35,031 bases of DNA from Ignavibacteriota bacterium (GCA_025357895.1 JANYLL010000084.1:1-35031); one strand, 5' to 3'; shown: positions 1 through 8,419, numbered from the stretch's first letter. Notes: generated from the sequence alone by a model not told the origin. Numbers and translations: made by a program.

Positions 1-3000
1 CTTTTGGGAAGACGAAGAATAACTTCCTTGGTTCATTCTTTTTTGAACGCAAGGTTTAAAATTAACGATCTCAGCTCTCACTTATACTCAAATAGCGATG
101 AACATATACTTAAACTTTGGAATGAGAGCTTATATGAAATCATCAACTTTCAAATTCTGGACAAAGTAGATATTCCGTTTTTCGACCGCTTATTATCAGC
201 AAAAGTTTCAAAATCTGCCGGACGCCAGCGGGCATCTGATGCTCTTACAGCTTATGGAGCAGCAACATCGACAGGCGAACAAGTTAAGGCATATCAGGAA
301 CTTGTAGCCGCATTCTTTACTAAAGAATTCAAACTTCGGGAAGTTCTTTTAACGAAGGATACAAAGGAAGATATCCGAGAGTCTGCAGATGTTTTAATAC
401 AGCCATATATAAAATATTCCTCGCTGATCAATGCTTATATTGAGTGTTTAAATAGTCCGGATATATTAAAGGTTTATTTGGAATATTCTCGTCATCTACT
501 AAATATTTATACGCGTGTTCTTAATAACTATACAGGACAGAAAATTAATTACAGTTTTCTCGACTATGACGACCTTATAGAGTACGCCTTGCGCCTTGTA
601 CATATACCGGAGATTCAAGCCGAGTTAATCAAGAGATTCTCCCATATTCTTATTGATGAATATCAAGACACGGATGCCGCACAATACGCAATCGCCAAAG
701 CTCTTACCGGAAGTTTTCAACGTGAGAACAGATTGACTGTTGTCGGTGATCCAAAACAATCCATTTATTCATTCCGTAATGCCGATCTTGAGCTTTATTA
801 TAATACAATCGATCAGATATCAGCAGCGCAATTCAATAAAGAGCCAATCGTACTTGCGGAAAGTTTTCGGATGCTTTCACATCCTGCAGCTTTTATTAAT
901 AAAGTATTCACAAGTACTTTTATAAATGATTCTTCACACAAATTTGCTTATGCTGACTCTCACTTAATAGAAGGTCGGAATGAATCTAAAGACGGATCAG
1001 TGGAATTGTTGCTTCCGCTGCCATCTGAAGAGGATCGACAAAATGATACTGATGAAACTACGGAGTCTATTGAAGACGTAATAAGTCCTAGTGAAGTTAA
1101 GCTAATTGCTTTAAAAATAAGAGAAATTATCGTAAATTCAAACAAAAAATATTCTTTGATTGAAAAGAACGATAGTGACTCTATCACGCGTCACCCAGCA
1201 TACAACGATATTGCGATTTTACTTCGTAGTCGCTCTCATCAAAGTGAAATAGAATCCGAACTGCGAAGAAATAGTATTCCCTTCGTCACCTATGGCGGAA
1301 GAGGATTTTATTCTCGGGCAGAGATTATAGATATTACAAATTATCTGCGATTCCTGATAAATTCCAATGATGATATAGCACTAGCCGGGGTTTTGCGCTC
1401 GCCGTATTTTGGGTTAAGCGATATTGATCTTTATCGTCTCGTCCCCGAACACGGTTCGACTTTAAATCTTTGGCAGCGACTTTCACTTTACCTTTCTAAT
1501 CAGAATGATAAACATATCCATCGTGCCCATAAGCAATTAAGCGAGAATTTGCAGCTTGTCGGAAGAGTAAGCACGCAATTCTTATTACAAAAGATTATTA
1601 CAGAATCCGGTATACTTGGCACGTTACAGTCTCTCCCTGATGGCATTCAAAAAATAGCTAATATAGAAAAATATCAGCGCTTAGCACTTGCATTCGGTAA
1701 AGAAGGCTATTCAGGCACCTATGATTTCATTGAACGAATAACTCTTCTTATGGAAAGAGAGGAAATGGAAGCGCAAGCCGAACCGCAGAAAGACATAAAC
1801 GCTGTTCATTTGATGACGATTCACAACGCTAAGGGACTTGAATTTCCTATAGTATTTCTTCCTTATTTACATACATCTCTCCTAAGTGGAGATGCCCGTA
1901 GAATATGGAATGCCCTTGATAAAAACCTTGGTATCGGTGTTGATCTGCCTGAACAGACAAAAAAACAGCCGATCGTAGAGCTAATAAAAATACGTAATAA
2001 AGAGAAGGAAATAGAAGAAGAAAAAAGAATTTTTTATGTTGCTATGACTCGCGCACGAGATCATCTAATTCTTTCGGCCTCTCCAAAAAGAAATTATAAA
2101 AATGCCCGAATTGCCTGGGTTTTCGATTCACTTGGCGTAAGTGATATAGCGGCAGAAAATTCACTTGTCCTTCATACCTCAATTACACGTTATCGGACAA
2201 TAAACGATTTACCGCAAACGTATATTGATTCTATTGAATTTGAAATCCCTATTATTCGTAGTATTACTGATATTGTATTATCTTCAGAACCTAAGAAGGC
2301 TGACATTGAAGTTTTGAAGCCATTTGAAATACAATTAAGGAGAGTCGAGCCATCTGAAAGCATCGGACGCTACAGTCCTTCTCAACTTCTTACTTACTTA
2401 GAGTGCCCGACAAAATATTATCTCCGTTACCAATTGGGTTTACCTGAAGACATAAAGCTCCCCTATTACAACGAAGCTGATACACTCGCTGAGAATGTGC
2501 AAGGGACATTGTTTGGTCAAATTCTTCATCGTCTTCTTGAAAAATCAACTGCCTATATTACCGATGGAATTATAGATCATGCACTGTTGGATGAGAGATT
2601 TAATATATTATGCAATGAACTTCATCTCTCGGATAACGATCGCAAAAGATTTATTGAACGCTTGAGATCCGATATAACGAATGTCTATTCGACTTCATTA
2701 GGCAAACAAACCTTGAATGCAAAGCAGTATTATACTGAACTTGCTTTGCGCTCCGAGTTACAGAGCGGTCAAATGCTTTCCGGTATCATTGACAGACTTT
2801 TTCTGGATGAAGAGGGCATTTGGAATATTCTCGATTATAAAACGGATGTACGGGAAAGCACCAAAAAGAAAAAAAGATATGAATTCCAATTGCAATTTTA
2901 TGCATATCTCGTTTCATTGCTTTACGACCAAGAAATTGTAAAGGCTCATGTTTTATATACTCACACTGGAAATGCACTTTCATTTATATTCACTGAAAAA

Positions 3001-3204
3001 GATTTTACCGGTGTCGGTGATCGACTAGAAATTCTCATATCCAAGATCAGATCACAAAAAAAAATAAAGTCACTTGAAGATATTGAGCATACTATTTCTC
3101 ATTGCTCCGAATGCCCGTATTTTAATCTGTCCCAAAATTTATGTATCGCGGGATCGGGTAAAGAACCGATTCAACTCCAAACGAAATTGCTTTTTATAGA
3201 CTAA
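1..3204 (+). CDS. AddA/RecB-like ATP-dependent helicase-nuclease (5' truncated)
   Basis: UvrD/Rep-superfamily helicase fused to a PD-(D/E)XK nuclease, the architecture of AddA/RecB enzymes that process double-strand DNA ends for RecA-dependent repair. The frame is open to base 1, so the gene begins upstream; Walker A is missing and must lie off the edge. Numbering from base 4, visible motifs are DEYQDT (218-223, Walker B/motif II), GDPKQS (248-253, motif III), TIHNAKGLEF (605-614, motif V) and VAMTRARD (679-686, motif VI). The nuclease begins near SPSQLLTYLEC (791-801) and has D930, then D944-Y-K946. Cys801, Cys1034, Cys1037 and Cys1047 flank the nuclease core in the order known from the iron-sulfur staple of AddB. 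An AddB-type partner would be expected upstream, outside the window. The stop TAA lies one base from the stop of the convergent gene. The helicase-nuclease assignment is secure; AddA rather than another RecB-like class is inference. Confidence 0.9.
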   Translation, partial: LLGRRRITSLVHSFLNARFKINDLSSHLYSNSDEHILKLWNESLYEIINFQILDKVDIPFFDRLLSAKVSKSAGRQRASDALTAYGAATSTGEQVKAYQELVAAFFTKEFKLREVLLTKDTKEDIRESADVLIQPYIKYSSLINAYIECLNSPDILKVYLEYSRHLLNIYTRVLNNYTGQKINYSFLDYDDLIEYALRLVHIPEIQAELIKRFSHILIDEYQDTDAAQYAIAKALTGSFQRENRLTVVGDPKQSIYSFRNADLELYYNTIDQISAAQFNKEPIVLAESFRMLSHPAAFINKVFTSTFINDSSHKFAYADSHLIEGRNESKDGSVELLLPLPSEEDRQNDTDETTESIEDVISPSEVKLIALKIREIIVNSNKKYSLIEKNDSDSITRHPAYNDIAILLRSRSHQSEIESELRRNSIPFVTYGGRGFYSRAEIIDITNYLRFLINSNDDIALAGVLRSPYFGLSDIDLYRLVPEHGSTLNLWQRLSLYLSNQNDKHIHRAHKQLSENLQLVGRVSTQFLLQKIITESGILGTLQSLPDGIQKIANIEKYQRLALAFGKEGYSGTYDFIERITLLMEREEMEAQAEPQKDINAVHLMTIHNAKGLEFPIVFLPYLHTSLLSGDARRIWNALDKNLGIGVDLPEQTKKQPIVELIKIRNKEKEIEEEKRIFYVAMTRARDHLILSASPKRNYKNARIAWVFDSLGVSDIAAENSLVLHTSITRYRTINDLPQTYIDSIEFEIPIIRSITDIVLSSEPKKADIEVLKPFEIQLRRVEPSESIGRYSPSQLLTYLECPTKYYLRYQLGLPEDIKLPYYNEADTLAENVQGTLFGQILHRLLEKSTAYITDGIIDHALLDERFNILCNELHLSDNDRKRFIERLRSDITNVYSTSLGKQTLNAKQYYTELALRSELQSGQMLSGIIDRLFLDEEGIWNILDYKTDVRESTKKKKRYEFQLQFYAYLVSLLYDQEIVKAHVLYTHTGNALSFIFTEKDFTGVGDRLEILISKIRSQKKIKSLEDIEHTISHCSECPYFNLSQNLCIAGSGKEPIQLQTKLLFID

Positions 3205-3205
3205 T

Positions 3206-3940
3206 CTATTTCAATCCCACTGAGACTCCCGCAAGATACCCAACTTCGAAAATACTTCGAAGATCCGGGCCATTATACGTACTCTGGGAAACTGTGAGAG
3301 GACCGATCGAGGGGAATCCCCACAATCTTATTGATCCAGTAATTCCAATGTCGAATGAATTATTTGTATAGATCGTAATTCTTCCACGAATAAAGGTCGA
3401 GATAAAAAAAGCATTCCAGACATCTTCAGACTCAAAGGATTGCTGAGTTCCGTCAGCTATTTTTTTAACTGAGGCCGTTGCTCCTCCTAAACCGTAACCG
3501 AGACTAATGCCTACACCAAGTCGGAATTCGTCGGTGCGAATAAAAGTCCGACTTCCTTCTAAACCAAGTGTTGTCATATAAAGGCGTTCGGCTATATCAG
3601 CATTATACGCTCCCGTTGAAGAACTTGGAATGCCATTCCAAAGACCTGTTCGAGTTCTCTGTTCATTAACGTGCTCAATAACGATCGCAAGAGATTGAAT
3701 ATAATTTGTTGCAACCTGATAACGTAGATTCAAAATCAATGGCTGACGGAAAAAACCTGTCGGATCATTATTCGACAAAAATAAAGGAGTCTGTCCGGCA
3801 TAAGCAAAAGAAATTCCAATTTCCTGATTGGTATGTTGAGCTTCAGCAGAGCCAGTCAGGAGTACTGTTACAATAAAAAAGGTACGGATGCCGATTCGGT
3901 GGAATCCATACCTATATTTTCGGAGTCGTATCGTGATCAA
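3206..3940 (-). CDS. Exported protein, probable outer-membrane beta-barrel
   Basis: 244-residue protein of unrecognised family. A basic N-terminus and hydrophobic stretch (about residues 18-34, ending in SAEAQ) form a signal peptide, so it is exported. The rest is rich in Gly, Ser, Thr and aromatic residues in alternating polar/apolar segments, for example GVGISLGYGLGGA and EVGYLAGVSVGLK at the C-terminus. This is the look of a small outer-membrane beta-barrel, but that is inference from composition. The start chosen is TTG at 3940, because no ATG lies upstream of the signal peptide in frame. It overlaps the sdhA stop as TTGA, which suggests translational coupling to sdhA. There is no visible link between a barrel and succinate dehydrogenase, so the coupling may only mean a shared transcript. 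The 3' end abuts the convergent helicase gene. Confidence 0.7.
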   Translation of the reverse strand: MITIRLRKYRYGFHRIGIRTFFIVTVLLTGSAEAQHTNQEIGISFAYAGQTPLFLSNNDPTGFFRQPLILNLRYQVATNYIQSLAIVIEHVNEQRTRTGLWNGIPSSSTGAYNADIAERLYMTTLGLEGSRTFIRTDEFRLGVGISLGYGLGGATASVKKIADGTQQSFESEDVWNAFFISTFIRGRITIYTNNSFDIGITGSIRLWGFPSIGPLTVSQSTYNGPDLRSIFEVGYLAGVSVGLK

Positions 3941-5694
3941 TATACCCTCTTCTTCGGTTGGTATTTTGTGATTGTCGCAGCTTTGTAATCAAGTCCGATC
4001 TTGTCGTTTGCATCTTTTGTAGCAAATGTATGCTTTAAGAAATTTATATCATCGCGTTCAGTAAAATCCTCCCTTGCATGAGCTCCGCGAGATTCCTTAC
4101 GCGCAATCCCTGAAACTGCAACGATCTCAGCAGTATCCAAAAGATTTCCAAGTTCGATTGCTTCCAGAACATCCGTATTGAACTGCATACCTTTATCGTC
4201 AACCGAAACATGCTTAAATCGCTCTTTCAATTCACCAAGTTTATCTATGGCTTTTTGCATTCCCAATTCATTACGGAAAATACCTACATCTTCCATCATA
4301 AAGTTTTGCATTTCAGTACGAATATCGGAGCAATTCTCACCTTTCGGATGTGCTTTTAGGTCGGCGACTTTCTTTTTCGTCCATTCACCGGCATCATTGG
4401 GAAGAGGAGGCAATACAGCCGTTTTCAGGAATTCCACAATAGCTTTTCCGCCTCGGCGACCGAAAACAATGAGATCGAGCAATGAATTTGTACCGAGACG
4501 ATTTGCTCCATGGACACTGACGCAAGCGCACTCTCCAGCAGCATAAAAACCCGTTGTCTTCTCCCCTTTGGCATTCTTCAAAACACGTCCATCTATATCA
4601 GTCGGAATACCACCCATTGTATAATGAGCGGTTGGCTGAATCGGCACTCCTTCTTTTGTTGGCTCAACTCCCAGGTAAGTTCTGGCAAATCCGGTAATCT
4701 CTGGAAGCTTTTCGTTAATTATTTTTGGATCTAAATGAGTCAAATCCAAATCGACATAACTTGTTCCATCTGAACCTGTTATACCTCTGCCTTCACGTAT
4801 CTCTGTAATGATAGCACGGCTTACCATATCACGGGGAGCAAGATCTTTAACGGTCGGAGCGTAACGCTCCATGAACCGTTCTCCATCTTTATTACGAAGA
4901 ATACCGCCTTCGCCTCGCGCGGCTTCACTAACGAGAATACCAAGTTTCCAAAGTCCGGTTGGATGGAATTGCATGAATTCCATATCTTCAAGAGGAATGC
5001 CTTTATTATAAGAAAGAATAAATCCGTCACCTGTTCCGACATGCGCATTCGACGTGATGCGCCAGATTCTACCATCGCCGCCAGTGGCGAACATCACTGC
5101 TTTCGCATGGAAAGTATTTATTTCGCCGGAAAGAATATCTATAGCGACAACGCCGGAGCAAACACCATCTTCATAGAGAAGCTCAGTTACAAAATATTCA
5201 CTAAAAAAATTTATTTTATTTTTAATGCAATTCTCATACAGCGTATGAAGCATTACATGTCCCGTTCTATCAGCAGAGTAACACGCGCGTTTAACGGGAA
5301 TACGCTTTGAATCGGGATCATTACGATCGATCGGCTTCGTGTGTCCGCCGAAAGGACGCTGAGCAATTTTTCCCTCATCTGTACGCGAAAAAGGCATACC
5401 CATGTGCTCAAGTTCAACAATAGCGCGAGGCGCGTCATTACACATGACTTCTATAGCATCCTGATCACCAAGGTAATCAGAGCCTTTAACAGTATCGAAG
5501 GCATGCCACTCAGGATTATCTTCTTCGAGATTGCCGAGCGCTGCACATACACCGCCCTGAGCGGCACCTGTATGAGATCGCAATGGATGGACTTTGGTCA
5601 GTACAGAACATGTATAATTCGCAGGAATTTCTACTGCGGCGCGCAACCCCGCACCACCTGCTCCAACGATAACAACATCGAAAGTATGAGTCAT
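3937..5694 (-). CDS. sdhA: Succinate dehydrogenase flavoprotein subunit
   Basis: SdhA oxidises succinate to fumarate using covalently bound FAD and passes electrons to the iron-sulfur subunit SdhB of complex II at the inner membrane. The 585 residues match the usual length of the proteobacterial, mitochondrial and actinobacterial type. The FAD dinucleotide site is VIVGAGGAG (8-16). His41 in RSHTGAAQGG is the expected FAD-attachment histidine. Substrate and FAD-domain motifs follow: FHPTGL, SEAARGEGG, APRDMVSRAI, TMGGI and HGANRLGTNSLLDL. Start is ATG at 5694, 73 bases after the CDF gene on the same strand, with a candidate promoter in the gap. No sdhB or sdhC/D is next to it: downstream is the exported protein and then the convergent helicase. 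Complex II must therefore be completed from another locus. The assignment is firm; succinate dehydrogenase over fumarate reductase rests on the sequence type. Confidence 0.96.
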   Translation of the reverse strand: MTHTFDVVIVGAGGAGLRAAVEIPANYTCSVLTKVHPLRSHTGAAQGGVCAALGNLEEDNPEWHAFDTVKGSDYLGDQDAIEVMCNDAPRAIVELEHMGMPFSRTDEGKIAQRPFGGHTKPIDRNDPDSKRIPVKRACYSADRTGHVMLHTLYENCIKNKINFFSEYFVTELLYEDGVCSGVVAIDILSGEINTFHAKAVMFATGGDGRIWRITSNAHVGTGDGFILSYNKGIPLEDMEFMQFHPTGLWKLGILVSEAARGEGGILRNKDGERFMERYAPTVKDLAPRDMVSRAIITEIREGRGITGSDGTSYVDLDLTHLDPKIINEKLPEITGFARTYLGVEPTKEGVPIQPTAHYTMGGIPTDIDGRVLKNAKGEKTTGFYAAGECACVSVHGANRLGTNSLLDLIVFGRRGGKAIVEFLKTAVLPPLPNDAGEWTKKKVADLKAHPKGENCSDIRTEMQNFMMEDVGIFRNELGMQKAIDKLGELKERFKHVSVDDKGMQFNTDVLEAIELGNLLDTAEIVAVSGIARKESRGAHAREDFTERDDINFLKHTFATKDANDKIGLDYKAATITKYQPKKRVY

Positions 5695-5711
5695 AAAATT
5701 ATATTAGAATA

Positions 5712-5744
5712 CAAAAATACGAAAATGAAGCACCAATGTTTAAA
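5712..5744 (-). promoter_or_regulatory. Candidate Bacteroidota-type promoter for sdhA
   Basis: Reading the minus strand, TTTA (5744-5741), a 21-base spacer and TATTTTTG (5719-5712) fit the Bacteroidota primary promoter TTTG-N19-21-TAnnTTTG in 3 of 4 and all constrained -7 positions. The expected start site lies just upstream of the sdhA ATG, giving a very short leader. In AT-rich DNA such matches arise by chance, so this is a candidate only. Confidence 0.35.
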
Positions 5745-5767
5745 TTTTTAGTATTAGATCGTGATAA

Positions 5768-7168
5768 CTACTCAGGCTCGGAATGAATAACTATCCTTGC
5801 AAGATAAGGATATTCTTTATGAAGTGCTTGCTCAACTACTGTTACAATTGTATGAGCATCTGCGAGTGAAAGATTTTTTTCAAGTATGATTGTGAGTGAA
5901 AGTTTTAATTCTTTATTCGGTTGTGATTGCAAAAGTGTCAGGTCACATACGTCTTGAACAGAAATGTCCGCATTTTTCGCAAGACGAGACATTTCATCAA
6001 CTAAAACAGGCTTCGATGTGGTGATGTCGCGAACAACTGTCATATCGTAATCCGGACGCTCCTCTTCTAAATGCATGATGATTTTAGAGATTGCAGGCAA
6101 ATGCTCTTTGATGCGTGCTTCTATGATCTCGCTTTTTTTATGGGCATCACCCAAACTGCTTGCCGGTGGAAATTCAAGATGGAGATCAAGTGTCACACTT
6201 CCCTGCTCATCTTTACTTAGTTCGATATTATGCGGAAGCAAGCCCTCTTCAGAGATGATAAGCTTTATCGTTTCAAAAGTCGATTCATGTTCTAATTTTA
6301 CCGGAAACGGGCGCAGATTAATCTGTGAGCCGGGAAATTCCTTTAGCAAGTCCTCTTTTACTTCACTTAAAATATGCTCGACCGAAGCAAAGGGAAGCAC
6401 GCGGTTAACGCCAACTTTTGCATCAATAAAAAGATCAGGACCGGAGTGACGCATCCGCAGATCTTCGATTTCATGAACAGCTTCCGCACCCCCAATGAGT
6501 TTCGAGGCTCTTTGAAAATCTTCTGTATGAGAAAAACGGTCACTAAGTACATCAAACGCTTGTCTGCCTTGACGAATGCTGAGTGTTGCTACAAAACCTG
6601 AAACAAGCATTGCAGCGTAGGAATCTGCGCCATCAAGTTTTAAATATTTCGAGAAAAGAAGACCTATAAGTACAACAACAACACTTAAACTATCGGCAAA
6701 AAAATGAACGGCATCTGTTTGCATCGCCTGTGACTTTGCTGCCTTGCCAACTGTGCCAAGTTTCCTCGAACGCCACAAATCAAGAAAGAATGAGCCGATC
6801 AAAATGATAAACGTCACATAATCAATGGATAGATTAATATTACTCGGATGAATAAGCCTATAAAGCGCTTCATAAAATATCCATATCGATACGCCCAGCA
6901 AAAGAATACTTTGAAACAACGATGAAAGATTATCGAATTTTCCGTGACCATAAGGATGATCTTTATCGGCAGGCTTAGCAGTAATGCGAATTGCAAAAAG
7001 AGTAAGAAGAACGGAAAGCAGGTCAAGAGCAGATTCAGATGCAAGAGAAATGAGTGCAAGAGAACCTGAAAGCAAACCGCCGACCAACTTTGCCGCGATG
7101 AGGATAACCGTAACGAGGATCGAAATCCAGGCAGTCCTAAGTGTTGTAGTTTTGACTTCTGGTGCCAT
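5768..7168 (-). CDS. Cation diffusion facilitator transporter with extended C-terminal region
   Basis: CDF-family proton-coupled exporter of divalent metals (Zn, Fe, Mn, Co or Ni) at the inner membrane. The N-terminal ~210 residues hold about six membrane segments. TM2 carries Glu45 and Asp49 in LASESALD, and TM5 carries His155 and Asp159 in DAVHFFAD. These are the positions of the FieF transport site, usually DxxxD plus HxxxD, so the first ligand is Glu instead of Asp. HPYGHGKFDNL (71-81) is the conserved loop after TM2. At 466 residues it is about 160 longer than usual. The extra length looks like further copies of the cytoplasmic dimerisation domain: about 238-290, 323-370 and 418-466, the last two sharing an xDAH motif and ending alike. 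It follows tRNA-Leu and precedes sdhA on the same strand. Metal specificity cannot be read from sequence. Confidence 0.92.
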   Translation of the reverse strand: MAPEVKTTTLRTAWISILVTVILIAAKLVGGLLSGSLALISLASESALDLLSVLLTLFAIRITAKPADKDHPYGHGKFDNLSSLFQSILLLGVSIWIFYEALYRLIHPSNINLSIDYVTFIILIGSFFLDLWRSRKLGTVGKAAKSQAMQTDAVHFFADSLSVVVVLIGLLFSKYLKLDGADSYAAMLVSGFVATLSIRQGRQAFDVLSDRFSHTEDFQRASKLIGGAEAVHEIEDLRMRHSGPDLFIDAKVGVNRVLPFASVEHILSEVKEDLLKEFPGSQINLRPFPVKLEHESTFETIKLIISEEGLLPHNIELSKDEQGSVTLDLHLEFPPASSLGDAHKKSEIIEARIKEHLPAISKIIMHLEEERPDYDMTVVRDITTSKPVLVDEMSRLAKNADISVQDVCDLTLLQSQPNKELKLSLTIILEKNLSLADAHTIVTVVEQALHKEYPYLARIVIHSEPE

Positions 7169-7228
7169 TAAATTATGAAATAGAAGGAAATTTCATCCTT
7201 CATCATTCATCTTCCATCCTTTGTTTTG

Positions 7229-7311
7229 TGCCCGAGGCCGGACTTGAACCGGCACAGCCTTTCGACTACTGCCACCTGAAGACAGCGTGTCTGCCATTTC
7301 ACCACTCGGGC
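7229..7311 (-). tRNA. tRNA-Leu (anticodon CAG)
   Basis: Reading from 7311 downward, GCCCGAG pairs with CTCGGGC in a 7-bp acceptor stem with discriminator A at 7229. The anticodon stem CTGTC/GGCAG encloses the loop TTCAGGT, giving anticodon CAG (7278-7276), which reads CUG leucine codons. A long variable arm (AGTC-GAAA-GGCT) is typical of class II leucine tRNAs. The T arm is GCCGG-TTCAAGT-CCGGC. CCA is not encoded: the bases after the discriminator read CAAAA. The next gene on the strand, the CDF transporter, starts 60 bases downstream. Confidence 0.96.
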
Positions 7312-7340
7312 TAAGAGCGCGACTAAACAGCCGTGTTGCG

Positions 7341-7380
7341 AAGAGGATTCCTATTTCTGATGTTCAAAATGAATCCTCTT
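7341..7380. repeat. Perfect 10-bp inverted repeat with 20-base loop
   Basis: AAGAGGATTC (7341-7350) and GAATCCTCTT (7371-7380) are exact reverse complements separated by 20 bases. The element sits in the divergent gap between tRNA-Leu (-) and the desaturase (+). There is no T-run after either arm, so it does not look like an intrinsic terminator. A two-half-site operator or structured leader is possible. Confidence 0.6.
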
Positions 7381-7456
7381 TATGAAAATTGTGTTATAAA
7401 GTTTCCCAATAATTATAGGATGTGCCTTTTTATTGAATTTTATAAGTTTATTAATA

Positions 7457-8332
7457 ATGCTGCGTTATAAGGCTGATCGCCGAACTCTTGCCTACATGTT
7501 TATTACCACCGCTCTTTTATTTGTGCAGTGGAATTTGGTATCTTTTAATATTTTTCTATACATTATTAGCCTCTTCCTTGCTATCGCCGTAGCAGTTATT
7601 GCCCATAATCACAACCACTTACCAATGTGGCGCTCCAAGACATTAAATGTTCTTACAGATTATTGGCTTACACTTTTCTATGGCTTCCCGGCGTTCGGAT
7701 GGATCCCAACACATAATAAGAACCATCATGTTTTAAATAATAAAGAAGGCGATTATACGATTACCTATAGGATTACTGAAAAAAACAACTTCTTTTCTCT
7801 TGTAAGCTATCCGTCTATTTCAAGCTTCTATCAACAAAAGCCGATCAGGGATTATTTAAAAATGCTGTGGAGAACAGATCGCACAGAGTTCTATTTTGCA
7901 TTTCTCCAATATTTCGCTCTTGCAGCACTATATATTATTGCCTTTTATTTTGATTGGAAAAAAGCCTTAATCTTTATTGCCATTCCGCATCAGATATCAT
8001 TATTCAGCGTACTTATATTTAATTACGTGCAACATGTACATGCAGATGAAGAATCTGAGTATAATCATTCAAGAAATTTTGTTGGCTTTCTAAATAAAAT
8101 GCTATTTAATAACGGCTACCACACGGTTCATCATCAGCGTGCAGGTACGCATTGGAGTGAAACTCCTCTGGCTCATAAAAAAGTAGAGCATCTTATCGAT
8201 CCTGTTCTCAATGAAAGAGGATTTTGGGGTTACATAGCACGATCCTATTTTGTTGCCCCGTTCTCTAAGAAATTTGCAACAAATTCTATGCGACTTGAGC
8301 GAATGAAAAAAACTTATCACAAACCAGTGTAG
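7457..8332 (+). CDS. Membrane fatty acid desaturase family protein
   Basis: Integral-membrane di-iron desaturase or hydroxylase-like protein of the FA_desaturase superfamily, which introduces double bonds (or hydroxyl groups) into acyl chains. Three histidine clusters that bind the iron pair are present: HNHNH (about residue 50), HNKNHH (about 86) and HTVHH (about 222), counted from ATG 7457. Hydrophobic segments lie before the first cluster, between clusters one and two, and around 150-190 (AALYIIAFYF onward). At 291 residues it is near the family's lower size. The frame is also open from a TTG at 7433, which has AGGA 12 bases upstream; I prefer the ATG but the longer 299-residue form is possible. 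Transcribed in the same direction as speA, 114 bases apart with a candidate promoter between, so probably not one operon. Substrate unknown. Confidence 0.88.
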   Translation: MLRYKADRRTLAYMFITTALLFVQWNLVSFNIFLYIISLFLAIAVAVIAHNHNHLPMWRSKTLNVLTDYWLTLFYGFPAFGWIPTHNKNHHVLNNKEGDYTITYRITEKNNFFSLVSYPSISSFYQQKPIRDYLKMLWRTDRTEFYFAFLQYFALAALYIIAFYFDWKKALIFIAIPHQISLFSVLIFNYVQHVHADEESEYNHSRNFVGFLNKMLFNNGYHTVHHQRAGTHWSETPLAHKKVEHLIDPVLNERGFWGYIARSYFVAPFSKKFATNSMRLERMKKTYHKPV

Positions 8333-8383
8333 TTTTAATATCGCCAAGTAGCATTCTACATTTTCCTGAGAGTTATTTCCTTT

Positions 8384-8419
8384 CTAACTTGTTAGTAGTA
8401 CCTAACCTGTATACTTTTT
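8384..8419 (+). promoter_or_regulatory. Candidate speA promoter overlapped by CTAAC/GTTAG repeats
   Basis: CTAAC (8384-8388), GTTAG (8391-8395) and CTAAC (8402-8406) form two overlapping inverted repeats, with centres TT and TAGTAC. They cover a candidate Bacteroidota promoter: CTTG (8388-8391), a 20-base spacer and TACTTTTT (8412-8419), which match TTTG and TAnnTTTG at 3/4 and 5/6 constrained bases. An operator overlapping the speA promoter is plausible, but both parts are inference. The element could instead be a weak desaturase 3' hairpin. Confidence 0.35.

Noticed and set aside
4178..5751. Open frames of 74-136 codons on the plus strand opposite sdhA
   Set aside because: Compositionally shadow frames; no domains, and sdhA is fully supported on the other strand.
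7183..7228. Pyrimidine-rich run (TTCATCC/TTCATC units) and a GAAGGA/TCCTTC inverted repeat between the CDF start and tRNA-Leu
   Set aside because: Low-complexity sequence explains it; the 6-bp stem has no T-run and unit spacing is irregular.
7420..7472. ATG at 7420 preceded by TAGG as a possible desaturase start
   Set aside because: It is in a different frame and meets a stop after 16 codons.
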